DNA from: Bacteroidota bacterium
GTDB lineage: Bacteria; Bacteroidota; Bacteroidia; Chitinophagales; Saprospiraceae
DNA: 64,000 bases
Direction: 5' to 3'
NCBI GenBank assembly: GCA_024642665.1
Contig: JAHEAR010000001.1
Span: 182,701-246,700 of the forward strand
The first letter of the stretch is position 1. Each line of letters opens with the position of its first letter. The notes under the pieces are model-generated. The model did no database searches. It was not told the origin of the DNA and saw only the letters and a program-made list of their open reading frames with translations. This document shows, one piece after another, positions 25,444-34,360 of the stretch. The position numbers were made by a program, and so were the translations under genes.

Positions 25444-28251
25444 ATGCAGGACATTCAATATATTGGAGAACATCTCCTACCGGGCCGTCTGGGGCATTTC
25501 TTTGTACTGACCGCTTTTGTTACTGTGATACTTTCCATACTGGCTTACCGCAAGCGTGTACTCCACCCGGAAGATGGATCATGGCTTACGTTTGCAAGAA
25601 TTTCATGGGGTATACATAGTATTTCAATTTTTGCCATCATAGGTATTCTTTTTTACATCATGATCAGTCAGATGTACGAATACCAATATGCCTGGGATCA
25701 TGTCTCTGACGACCTCCCGATGAAGTATATTTTTTCTGCCTTCTGGGAAGGACAGGAAGGAAGCTTTTTACTATGGATGTTTTGGCATGTCATGCTCGGT
25801 GGTGCTGTAGTATTCACCGCAAAGCGATGGGAAGCCGGTGTGATGACCTGGCTTAGCGTAGTGCAATTAGTACTCGTATCTATGATTGCAGGTGTGTACT
25901 TCGCCGATTCATTCCGAATGGGCAGTAGTCCATTCCTATTGCTGCGCGATACGATGCAGGCACCCATCTTTAATAATCCAAATTATCTTCCGCTGATTGA
26001 AGGCAATGGTCTTAATCCCCTCCTGCAAAATTATTGGATGACGATTCATCCACCAACGTTATTTCTGGGCTTTGCTTCTGTCACGATTCCATTTTGTTTT
26101 GCAATGACAGGTTTGTGGGAAAAGGATCATACCGCCTGGTTGAAACCGGTGATGCCCTGGACCTTATTTTCAACCGGCATTCTCGGATTGGGTGTCCTCA
26201 TGGGTGGTGCGTGGGCATACGAAGCATTAAGTTTTGGCGGATACTGGGCCTGGGATCCCGTTGAAAATATGTCATTGGTGCCGTGGATCGTTTTGCTGGC
26301 AGCATTACATGGAAATTTTATTGCACGTCATACAGGCTTGTCAATTAAGACTACTTATATTTTTTATATCCTTTCTTTTCTATTGGTGGTCTACTCCACT
26401 TTTCTAACGAGATCCGGAATCCTCGGAGAAGAAAGCGTCCATGCCTTTACAGAAATGGGGCTGGAATGGCAACTGGTTGGATTTATTGGTTTGTTTGCCG
26501 CTGCAGGTATTTATCTATTGGCTTCGCGAAACAAATCTATACCCACCGTTGCGAAAGAAGAGAAAATTCAGAGCAGAGAATTCTGGATGTTTGTCGGAGC
26601 CATGATTCTTGCCTTTTCCGCTTTGCTGATTACCTTTTCTACCAGTATTCCTGTGTGGAATAAATTGATCGATGTCTATGGCTCCATCATGGGAAAAGGC
26701 GATATGACCGTCTATCACAAAGCCATGCCACTCGATCCAATCGATCATCACAATCGATTCCAACTGTGGAATGCAGCACTTGTAGCGATCATTTCTTCCC
26801 TGGCGCAGTACATGCGTTTTGGTGCTATGGCCTGGGACTCTTTTAAAAAGCGATTTACAAAACATGTTTTAATTTCTTTAGCGGTTGGATTATTATTTGC
26901 CTACTTGTTATCCCTTTGGATTTTCCTACCCAGCTGGCAGTATATCATTTTGCTTATCGCTGCAAGTTTTGGCGTTATCTCCAATATTGATTACATGATC
27001 AATTTTACCAAACGCAATCTTACCTCTATGGCCTCCGGATTAGCCCACGGTGGATTTGCGTTAATGTTGATCGGCATCATGGCCAGTGGTTTAAACAAAC
27101 AAACCATCAGTCAGAATCGATTTGCCCAGGAAGGGATGGTAGACGGATTAGATGCCGGAAATAATGCTTTTTTAATTAAAGGCATGCCCATGTTTATGAA
27201 TGATTATTGGGTGACCTATCAATCAGATTCATTAGATGGATTAATCAGAAAATATGAAATTGAATTTATCAAGGTAAATCAAACCGGTGATACGCTTGAA
27301 CAGTTTACAACCTACCCAAACATCCTCTATAATCGTCAGTTAACGAAAGTGGCCACGGCCAATCCAAACACTAAAAAATATCTGGACCGGGATATTTTTA
27401 CGTTTATTTCCGGACTACCTCCGGAGCAACAGGATCGTTCGAACATTAGAAAAATTGATAGCCTGCTGGACTATAAACTCCACTATTTCAAACCGGGAGA
27501 AGAAAAAGACATCAGTGGTTATCATGTCACCTTGGACAGTATTGTACTTGGCACACACAATACCGAATATGATCGCGAGGAAGACGACCTGGTGATCTCC
27601 GGCGCAGTGACTATTACTGATTCACTCAACACACAATCCTTTCAGGTGAATCCAACGCTTATCGTTCGTAATGGTTTATTGTACAGTCTGGCGGACCAGA
27701 TCAATGATCTTAATCTGCGGATGCGCTTAAAAGCTTCGTCCCTGGATAGTTTATTTCCACTGGATGAAGACATGGTCTTTGAACCGCTGACCATGAAGTC
27801 CGGTGAGACCGTCATGTGGCATGATCTGGAGATTTCTTTGGATGGAATTGATAAACATATCGATCACCCAAGTTATAAAGCTATGGATGGGGATATTGCT
27901 ATTCAGGCGATCTTAAGCATTAAAAATCAGGATGCAAAACAATACATTGCCCGTCCCTTGTTTTTCATTCGCGATGGAAGCCCCTTAAACATGAAAGCTT
28001 TCATAGGGGATCTCGGACTTCATATAAAATTGGAGCGTATTGATCCTGAAAAAGAGGAGTTTCATTTATATCTCGCAAGAATGGCTGACACGCCATTGCT
28101 CCCATTAGAATTTGCAGAAGAGGTTCCAAGGAATGATTATATTGTCCTGGAAGCAATCTTGTTTCCCGGTATCAACTTGTTTTGGGCCGGAAGTCTGATA
28201 ATGCTCATTGGCATGTTTCTCGGAATGTATAAACGCCTGCGAAAACGCTAG
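25444..28251 (+). CDS. ccmF: Cytochrome c heme lyase subunit CcmF
   Basis: CcmF is the multi-pass heme handling protein that takes heme from CcmE and ligates it to apocytochrome c. The 935-aa protein has about 14 membrane segments. It contains the WWD heme-binding motif GGYWAWDPVENMSLVPW (W268 onward), the conserved histidine in TIHPPTLF, and a large periplasmic domain before the last membrane segment (about 560-900), which is longer than in the E. coli protein and typical of Bacteroidota. It follows ccmE by 6 bp and precedes the DUF2520 gene by 16 bp. Other ccm genes (ccmA-D, ccmG, ccmH) are not in this window. Confidence 0.95.
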   Translation: MQDIQYIGEHLLPGRLGHFFVLTAFVTVILSILAYRKRVLHPEDGSWLTFARISWGIHSISIFAIIGILFYIMISQMYEYQYAWDHVSDDLPMKYIFSAFWEGQEGSFLLWMFWHVMLGGAVVFTAKRWEAGVMTWLSVVQLVLVSMIAGVYFADSFRMGSSPFLLLRDTMQAPIFNNPNYLPLIEGNGLNPLLQNYWMTIHPPTLFLGFASVTIPFCFAMTGLWEKDHTAWLKPVMPWTLFSTGILGLGVLMGGAWAYEALSFGGYWAWDPVENMSLVPWIVLLAALHGNFIARHTGLSIKTTYIFYILSFLLVVYSTFLTRSGILGEESVHAFTEMGLEWQLVGFIGLFAAAGIYLLASRNKSIPTVAKEEKIQSREFWMFVGAMILAFSALLITFSTSIPVWNKLIDVYGSIMGKGDMTVYHKAMPLDPIDHHNRFQLWNAALVAIISSLAQYMRFGAMAWDSFKKRFTKHVLISLAVGLLFAYLLSLWIFLPSWQYIILLIAASFGVISNIDYMINFTKRNLTSMASGLAHGGFALMLIGIMASGLNKQTISQNRFAQEGMVDGLDAGNNAFLIKGMPMFMNDYWVTYQSDSLDGLIRKYEIEFIKVNQTGDTLEQFTTYPNILYNRQLTKVATANPNTKKYLDRDIFTFISGLPPEQQDRSNIRKIDSLLDYKLHYFKPGEEKDISGYHVTLDSIVLGTHNTEYDREEDDLVISGAVTITDSLNTQSFQVNPTLIVRNGLLYSLADQINDLNLRMRLKASSLDSLFPLDEDMVFEPLTMKSGETVMWHDLEISLDGIDKHIDHPSYKAMDGDIAIQAILSIKNQDAKQYIARPLFFIRDGSPLNMKAFIGDLGLHIKLERIDPEKEEFHLYLARMADTPLLPLEFAEEVPRNDYIVLEAILFPGINLFWAGSLIMLIGMFLGMYKRLRKR

Positions 28252-28267
28252 CAAATAAATTTTTTTG

Positions 28268-29041
28268 ATGTTCAAAGTGGTATGTATCGGTGCAGGGAAA
28301 CTAGCTAACCAGCTGATGCCTGTGTTGGAAGAAGCTGAATGTGAAGTAATGCAGGTATATAATCGTACTACAAAGCCTGCAGAAGCACTTGCAGGCAAAC
28401 TTAAAAATGCCTCTTTTACATCCTCCATTAGTGAAATCAATCCCGAAGCCGATCTGTTTTTTCTAGCAGTTTCTGATGATGCGATAAGTATCGTCGCGGA
28501 CCAACTACTGAGCATCATCTCCCCTTCAGCTATTGTATTGCATTGCTCAGGAAGTCTCGGACTTGACGTTCTCCCTTTTAAACGAAAAGCAGCCTTTTAT
28601 CCATTGCAGAGCTTTTCGATTGATCATCAGGTTTCCTGGCGATGGATTCCACTGATCATCACGACTACCGATGAGGATATCTGGACGATACTCGATGAGA
28701 TTGCAGGGGCGATCTCCACCTCAGTGTATCGCATGACGGATGAACAAAAATCTGTTCTTCATGTCGCAGCTGTTTTTACCAACAACTTCTCCAATCATAT
28801 GCTGACGCTGGCTGAAAAAATATGCGTGGATCACCAGCTTCCTTTTGAAATGCTAAAACCACTCATTCTGGAAACGTTTAGCAAAGCCATCTTAAATGGT
28901 CCGGGAGAAAACCAAACCGGTCCTGCGGTTCGTGGTGATCAGAAAACAATTGAAAAGCATCTTGCGCTGATAAAAGATGATGCTGAAATGACAGATATCT
29001 ACAAGGCGATTACCAATAGCATCATAAGCACTTACCAATAA
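28268..29041 (+). CDS. Rossmann-like and DUF2520 domain protein
   Basis: 257 aa. The N-terminal half is a Rossmann fold with a GAGKLA dinucleotide-binding turn (about residues 7-12) and NRTTKPA, resembling F420/NADP oxidoreductases and pyrroline-5-carboxylate reductases. The C-terminal half (VLHVAAVFTNNFSNHM onward) is DUF2520, a helical dimerisation-type domain. A dehydrogenase activity is likely but the substrate is unknown. It is the third gene after ccmE-ccmF (16-bp gap). ATG 28268 is chosen over the adjacent TTG. Confidence 0.85.
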   Translation: MFKVVCIGAGKLANQLMPVLEEAECEVMQVYNRTTKPAEALAGKLKNASFTSSISEINPEADLFFLAVSDDAISIVADQLLSIISPSAIVLHCSGSLGLDVLPFKRKAAFYPLQSFSIDHQVSWRWIPLIITTTDEDIWTILDEIAGAISTSVYRMTDEQKSVLHVAAVFTNNFSNHMLTLAEKICVDHQLPFEMLKPLILETFSKAILNGPGENQTGPAVRGDQKTIEKHLALIKDDAEMTDIYKAITNSIISTYQ

Positions 29042-29050
29042 GCGTAGAAA

Positions 29051-29677
29051 TCATTTCTCGCACTTAACTTTGATAAGCGCAGAAAGCACTTCCAATGCCC
29101 CTTCATAATTTGTGTGATTATTCACGACGATATCAGCTTGTCGTTTGAAGGGTTCTATAAACGATCGGTAAGAGGGCAAGACATGATATTCATACCGATA
29201 GAGCACATCATCCACCGGATAGTTTCTTTCTCCTGCATCTCTGACGATTCGGCGTTTCAATTTAATCACATCTTCCGCATCAATAAAAACCTTTAGATCG
29301 AGCAGGTCTCGGATCTCATCAAAATAAAAAACAAACAATCCTTCCACCAGAATTACGGGGGCGGGATGATAGGTCAGGGTCACCGGTTCCTGATTCGGAT
29401 TGTTAAATACATATTGTTGCTTTTCGACCTTTTGGCCATCTACCAGCGATTGTATATCATCAACGAAAGCTTTGTAGTCGATGGATTGAGGCAAATCAAA
29501 ATTTTGATAGCCTGAATCATCCCAGGCTTGCATATCTCTGGGCAGGTAGTATTCATCCTGTGAGATGATACAAAGCCGGTCTTCCCCAAACAACTTTCGC
29601 AATTCACGAATAAAGCGTGTTTTCCCGGAGCCACTACCTCCGGTTATTCCAATTAAAAAAGGCTTGTTTTTTCCCAT
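29051..29677 (-). CDS. udk: Uridine kinase
   Basis: Udk phosphorylates uridine and cytidine to UMP and CMP for pyrimidine salvage. The 208-aa sequence has the P-loop GGSGSGKT (residues 14-21), the Asp/Tyr substrate region SQDEYYLP, the FDLPQSID motif, and the VEGLFVF Walker-B-like strand. Length is standard. It is divergent from a CNT nucleoside permease, a natural functional neighbour. Tail-to-tail with the DUF2520 gene (9 bp apart). Confidence 0.94.
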   Translation of the reverse strand: MGKNKPFLIGITGGSGSGKTRFIRELRKLFGEDRLCIISQDEYYLPRDMQAWDDSGYQNFDLPQSIDYKAFVDDIQSLVDGQKVEKQQYVFNNPNQEPVTLTYHPAPVILVEGLFVFYFDEIRDLLDLKVFIDAEDVIKLKRRIVRDAGERNYPVDDVLYRYEYHVLPSYRSFIEPFKRQADIVVNNHTNYEGALEVLSALIKVKCEK

Positions 29678-29873
29678 ACCTATGTTTGTCGCAACGTGAA
29701 TGTAATAAGAAAATCAGGCTTCTCAACTTTCTGTTTTCCGTCCATGTGGTTCTTTCAAAGGTAAAATTCTTTACCGCTGCCTCCATTACCCAATCCTTCT
29801 GATTATTCGATAATTAAAGAACTCCAACCATATCGGCGGAAAATTTCTATTTTACTAGCCTTATCGATTATAT

Positions 29874-31184
29874 ATGAATGGGATTGAAAGCCTCGGCAGA
29901 GGCGCACTTGGGATGGCATGTTTATTAGGCGTATGCTACCTCCTCAGTAAAAACAGAAAACAAATTAATTGGCAAACCATTGGTATGGCGCTGGGGATGC
30001 AAATCGTATTTGCACTGCTCATCCTGAAAATTCCGTTTTTCAATACTGCTTTTGAATGGCTTGCTTCCATGTTTGTGGGCGTTTTGAATTATGCACAATA
30101 TGGCTCTGAATTTCTATTTGGAGATCTGGTGACCAAAACCAATACGTTTGGGTACATCTTTGCAGTTCAGGTTTTACCTACGATCATATTTTTCTCTGCG
30201 CTTTCAAGTGTCTTGTATTATCTCGGTCTCTTGCAGATTGTCGTGAAAGGGATGGCCTGGGTGATGACAAAGACCCTTAAATTATCCGGTCCTGAGAGTC
30301 TGTCTGCCGCAGGAAATGTATTTCTGGGTCAGACAGAAGCACCGCTCCTCATAAGACCCTATATCGCCAAAATGACCCGCTCCGAAATCATGTGTATCAT
30401 GACGGGAGGAATGGCCACCATCGCCGGCGGTGTATTTGCCGCTTATATTGGATTCCTTGGCGGGGATGATCCGGTAGCTAAAGTTTATTTTGCAAAACAT
30501 CTTTTATCAGCTTCCATTATTTCCGCTCCTGCCGCTATTATGGCATGTAAGATGCTCGTACCGGAAGTTGAAAAACAACACAATACGGATACGCTCACTA
30601 TGGAAGCATCATCTTCCGGAAATTTGCTGGATGCTATCTCCACCGGTACTACAGAGGGGTTAAAACTTGCAGCCAATGTTGGTGTCATGCTATTGGTATT
30701 TACAGCATTGATCTATCTGGCCAATGGCATCTTATTGAAATTTGGTCAAATCGGAGGTTTAAATGAATGGGTTTCCGCCATCACCGATGGTAAATATGAA
30801 GGCTTCAATTTTACCTTTATTCTGGGGGTCATCTTTGGCCCTGTTGCCTGGTTATTGGGTACTCCTTCGCAAGACATGATGCAGATCGGGCAGCTCCTTG
30901 GACAGAAGACCATGATCAATGAATTTGTCGCGTATGCCGAATTAAATACACTAAAGAATTCAGGCATCCCGTTAGATCCTAAGTCTATTCTTATTGCGAC
31001 TTATGCCCTTTGCGGATTTGCCAATTTTGCCTCTATCGGTATACAAATCGGAGGGATCAGCACGATGGCTCCTAATCAACGAAAAACGTTGACAGAACTT
31101 GGCGTCTATGCACTGATTGCCGGTACCATTGCCTGTTTTTTCACAGCTATCATCGCCGGCGTATTATTCTCGTTTGGTACTTAA
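29874..31184 (+). CDS. nupC: Concentrative nucleoside transporter (NupC/CNT family)
   Basis: CNT proteins import nucleosides by sodium or proton symport. The 436-aa integral membrane protein shows the three CNT domains: the N-terminal helices, the NUPC gate region with GQTEAPLLIRPY and MATIAGGVFAAYIGF, and the C-terminal domain with NEFVAY and CGFANFASIGIQIGG. It lies divergent from udk, so uptake and phosphorylation of nucleosides are probably linked. Its stop shares a TTAA palindrome with the stop of the convergent lipoprotein gene. Confidence 0.95.
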   Translation: MNGIESLGRGALGMACLLGVCYLLSKNRKQINWQTIGMALGMQIVFALLILKIPFFNTAFEWLASMFVGVLNYAQYGSEFLFGDLVTKTNTFGYIFAVQVLPTIIFFSALSSVLYYLGLLQIVVKGMAWVMTKTLKLSGPESLSAAGNVFLGQTEAPLLIRPYIAKMTRSEIMCIMTGGMATIAGGVFAAYIGFLGGDDPVAKVYFAKHLLSASIISAPAAIMACKMLVPEVEKQHNTDTLTMEASSSGNLLDAISTGTTEGLKLAANVGVMLLVFTALIYLANGILLKFGQIGGLNEWVSAITDGKYEGFNFTFILGVIFGPVAWLLGTPSQDMMQIGQLLGQKTMINEFVAYAELNTLKNSGIPLDPKSILIATYALCGFANFASIGIQIGGISTMAPNQRKTLTELGVYALIAGTIACFFTAIIAGVLFSFGT

Positions 31185-32314
31185 GGATGGCTTAACGCCA
31201 ATATCATTTGCTGAACATTGAAAACTTTTTGCTCCCCGGTATTTTCATTAAAAAGTAACAAGTTGGCAGTCATATCTACCTGGTATGCATCCTCCCCAAA
31301 AGGTGAAATACCATAATAGATTTTATCCTGTATGATCCATTGCGACTGATCCGGTTGGATTCCTGCTGAGCTACTCCATACCTCGCCGACATCGTCAATG
31401 TATTGAATGGCCACGCGATTTTCAAAATTCCCTAAGGAAGCATCCAGTGTCGGTGTACTGGTCAGACTGATGGGAAAATAGCAGGCATCTACTGAAGAAT
31501 TCTGCACACGAATCGTTTGAGATAATCTGGAACTATTTCCCAAAGCATCGGTTACCAAAACATCAGCAAATACTTCTGCGACACTATCCTGTAATGCTAT
31601 AACTCGATTTTGTGTAGTGGCACCGTTGGACCAAAGCACTTGAAATGGTGCAGTGCCGGTAGGAATTACTTTTAAATTTAAGTATCGTGGATTTTCAAGT
31701 TTAGGTTCTATTCTCAGGAGGCAAGGGACTTCTGTTACCGGCTCAAATGAAATGCATTGCTTGTAGGCACAACCGGTATAGGCCTGCGATTGAAAACAAA
31801 CGTTAATTATTTCTTCAAATCCAACTGTACTTTGGTATTCATGAAAAAAAGAAGAAGAGCCATTCGAGTCTTCCCAAAAACTATATCCATTAATAAAAAG
31901 TCCAGGATGCGTGGACAATAAAACATCAAATCGCTTTCTTTCAGATTCAGAGGAAAGAATTTCTTTTTCACCGACCTGAATCGTGTTATTGAAGTCGACC
32001 GCCGGATCATTTGTTGCCGGCAACGCCTGATAAAAATTAAAGGTCCAGGAAGATGGACACTGATCAACGCAACCATTCTGGCTAAATACAGAGGTATATA
32101 TCAAAAGTGAATCTCCCTGCAAGACAACCGGCAGATTCGTCCATTGATTAATGCCTGCAGCAATATTTAATGGCTCATTTCCAAAATAACCCTGTAAACC
32201 AAATATCTCATCCTTCTCGGACGAACCGGGAATATCCTGAGGATCCTTAACGCATGAAACCAAAAGTCCAATTACGACTAAAAGTATATAAGGACTAATT
32301 TTATAAACGTCCAT
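31181..32314 (-). CDS. Lipoprotein with Cys-x8-Cys-x4-Cys module, last gene of the ECF sigma cassette
   Basis: A 377-aa protein. The signal peptide ends in a lipobox (GLLVSC), so it is lipid-anchored. The mid-part carries a C-x8-C-x4-C pattern (CFQSQAYTGCAYKQC) followed by an Ig-like unit that begins at Cys (CLLRIEP) and contains VLWSNGATTQN. The spacing and LWSNG motif match the nine repeats of the secreted 1070-aa protein encoded upstream in the same orientation. It overlaps the end of the Dma-like gene by 14 bases, so the two are co-translated. ATG 32314 is chosen because the lipobox peptide starts there. I infer a cell-surface or periplasmic partner of that secreted protein; the function is unproven. 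Confidence 0.75.
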   Translation of the reverse strand: MDVYKISPYILLVVIGLLVSCVKDPQDIPGSSEKDEIFGLQGYFGNEPLNIAAGINQWTNLPVVLQGDSLLIYTSVFSQNGCVDQCPSSWTFNFYQALPATNDPAVDFNNTIQVGEKEILSSESERKRFDVLLSTHPGLFINGYSFWEDSNGSSSFFHEYQSTVGFEEIINVCFQSQAYTGCAYKQCISFEPVTEVPCLLRIEPKLENPRYLNLKVIPTGTAPFQVLWSNGATTQNRVIALQDSVAEVFADVLVTDALGNSSRLSQTIRVQNSSVDACYFPISLTSTPTLDASLGNFENRVAIQYIDDVGEVWSSSAGIQPDQSQWIIQDKIYYGISPFGEDAYQVDMTANLLLFNENTGEQKVFNVQQMILALSHP

Positions 32315-33707
32315 AAAAAATATAATTAATATGAATGAAAGGTTGGAAAGGAGCATATGCCCCACTCCATGTAAATCCTTCTTTTTCGAGCGAAGGATCT
32401 TCAACGGTAAACGATGAAAAATAATAATCGGCGCCGACTGTAACTGCTATACAAGGCGTGATCTGATAGCCATAGGACAGATCAGTGGTCCAATTTAATT
32501 TTCGCAATCCACTGGTTTTTAACCAGGCATACTTTGTGGTTTCGACAGGTCCTGAAGCGAATTGATCTTCGACGAGTGTAGTAATATTCCCTTGTGCGCC
32601 ATATAACCACTGAGCACCGCCATGGGCAGCAAAAATATGCCGATGTGATCTGATTTGCATACCTAATTTGCCATACACAAAATGAAGTTTATCGGGATTG
32701 AGCGTATTAAAGCTACTCCTGGTTCCAAAACCGGGTTGATTGACGGAAGACAATCTTTGAAAATCAAAACCACCATGCTGAAAGAGATACCCCCCGGATA
32801 AAGACATCTGGACTTTCGATGACAAGTTGTACCCTAATCCGGCCCCGACATTGAACTTCCATCCGGACTCAAAATCAGGTTTTGAGCCAAGCACGATACC
32901 TACTCCGGCCTCGCCAAAAACATAAAAGTATTTCGTTAATGCAGATGCAGGACTGATTTGCATAGTCATCATTTCTGTTGAATTATCCAGACCATTAATT
33001 CCTAAAGATTCTATGGAAGCAATAGTCATCAATGATCTGGAAGCTACGGTGTTCTCAAACGTTTGATCCACTAAAAAATCAGTAGCTATAGGCTCCTGAT
33101 CAGGCATCGCCATTTTAATATCCTGATTCGTCAAAACTAGCTTTACACTTTCTGATTCTTTAGATTGTAATAAATCCTCACTTTTATTTAGCATGCTCCT
33201 TTGATCAGCAGGTACCATCTCAACACGTTGTCGTGCGCCCTGTGACGTATTCGATTTTACTTTATTTTCTGCCGTTGGCGCATTTGGTTTAGTCACCCGT
33301 TGTTTCGCTGAAAGAGATGCTATTTGTCCTGATGCATTAATCGTATTGATAGGATCAGAGATTGTTGCTGTTTCGTTTGCCAAGGCTATTGCCGTATTAT
33401 GATCTGCATTAATATTTAGTTTATTTTCGGTGGCAGCAATCACCCTCGATTCAACGGGCGTTGTAAGTTCAATATCATCTTTACTGTGTTGATCATTTTC
33501 CTGCAGTGATTGCTTATCATTATTCAGATAGATGTACCCTGCCAATGCAGCCACAACGACAAATCCTCCCAGCCACCAAAACGGAAATGGTTTGCGGCGT
33601 TGTTGATCATTCAACAGATCAATCATTTCCTGTCGGTGTGTTTGATCCACCGCAAAATGTTGCTGTTCCAGTTTCCTTCTCAGGATATCATCGAAGTTAT
33701 TTTTCAT
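32301..33707 (-). CDS. Dma-like trans-envelope anti-sigma candidate: cytoplasmic head, inner-membrane helix, C-terminal outer-membrane barrel
   Basis: 468 aa in three parts. Residues 1-42 are charged and would lie in the cytoplasm. Residues 43-61 form one membrane helix (WWLGGFVVVAALAGYIYL). A polar, low-complexity linker of about 200 residues leads to a C-terminal ~200-residue region of alternating strands (YFYVFGEAGVGIVLG onward) with the aromatic-rich, terminal-strand pattern of outer-membrane beta-barrels. Its ATG overlaps the stop of the ECF sigma gene (ATGA). Proteins of this layout next to ECF sigmas have been described in Bacteroides as dual membrane-spanning anti-sigma factors (Dma). 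By analogy the head would hold the sigma factor and the barrel would sense the surface. The sigma-binding role is inferred from architecture and position. Confidence 0.75.
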   Translation of the reverse strand: MKNNFDDILRRKLEQQHFAVDQTHRQEMIDLLNDQQRRKPFPFWWLGGFVVVAALAGYIYLNNDKQSLQENDQHSKDDIELTTPVESRVIAATENKLNINADHNTAIALANETATISDPINTINASGQIASLSAKQRVTKPNAPTAENKVKSNTSQGARQRVEMVPADQRSMLNKSEDLLQSKESESVKLVLTNQDIKMAMPDQEPIATDFLVDQTFENTVASRSLMTIASIESLGINGLDNSTEMMTMQISPASALTKYFYVFGEAGVGIVLGSKPDFESGWKFNVGAGLGYNLSSKVQMSLSGGYLFQHGGFDFQRLSSVNQPGFGTRSSFNTLNPDKLHFVYGKLGMQIRSHRHIFAAHGGAQWLYGAQGNITTLVEDQFASGPVETTKYAWLKTSGLRKLNWTTDLSYGYQITPCIAVTVGADYYFSSFTVEDPSLEKEGFTWSGAYAPFQPFIHINYIFYGRL

Positions 33708-34267
33708 TTCAATGATGCTGTTTTAGGTGATTTAATAAGACTTTCCTTTATTTTCTTTCTGGCCTCATGGACATGCCACTTAGAGGTCCCTGTCGTAATC
33801 ATTAATTGTTCAGCAATTTCTTTGTGTGAGTAACCATCTATGGCAAACATGTTAAAAACTTGTTTATCCATGGCCGGCAATCGGTTGATGACCGCTAAAA
33901 TATAATCAACATCAAATTCAACTAATGCTAGTCGCTGGTCATCATCATTCCATGCATCATCCTGTATCATTTCCCCTTGGTATTGATGATGTTGATAATG
34001 CTTTTGCTGTGATCGGAATTCATCTATAATACTTCGAACCGTAATTTTTGAGATCCAGGCTTTAAATGAACCACTGTGATCATAGGTATCAATGTGCTGG
34101 AGTATTTTCAAAAAGCTCAAATTCAAACGAGCACCGGCTTCCTGTTTATCCTTACAATAACGGACACAAATCGACATCATATAGCTATAGCACAAGTCGT
34201 ACAGTTTGAGCTGCGCTCTCCTGTCTCCTTCTCTGCATTGCGCTAAAAGATGTTTTTCAATTTTCAT
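33704..34267 (-). CDS. ECF-family RNA polymerase sigma factor
   Basis: 187 aa. Region 2 (about 10-80) carries the helical sigma-2 pattern including YDHSGSFKAWISKI and RSIIDEFR. A linker follows, then sigma-4 (about 118-172) with LPAMDKQVFNMFAIDGYSHKEIA and a helix-turn-helix ending WHVHEARKKI. Such factors are usually held inactive by a cognate membrane anti-sigma, here the coupled Dma-like gene. ATG 34267 (MKIEKHLL) is preferred to a TTG at 34309. It lies 93 bp downstream of the T9SS repeat protein, so that gene is a plausible target or operon partner. Confidence 0.92.
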   Translation of the reverse strand: MKIEKHLLAQCREGDRRAQLKLYDLCYSYMMSICVRYCKDKQEAGARLNLSFLKILQHIDTYDHSGSFKAWISKITVRSIIDEFRSQQKHYQHHQYQGEMIQDDAWNDDDQRLALVEFDVDYILAVINRLPAMDKQVFNMFAIDGYSHKEIAEQLMITTGTSKWHVHEARKKIKESLIKSPKTASLK

Positions 34268-34360
34268 AAAAAAATCAGAAAAGGCCACCAGCTTGTCATT
34301 CCCTCTCAATGACGCACCGGCAGCCCTTTTCTTAGTAAGAGATGATTAGACCTCTACCCA

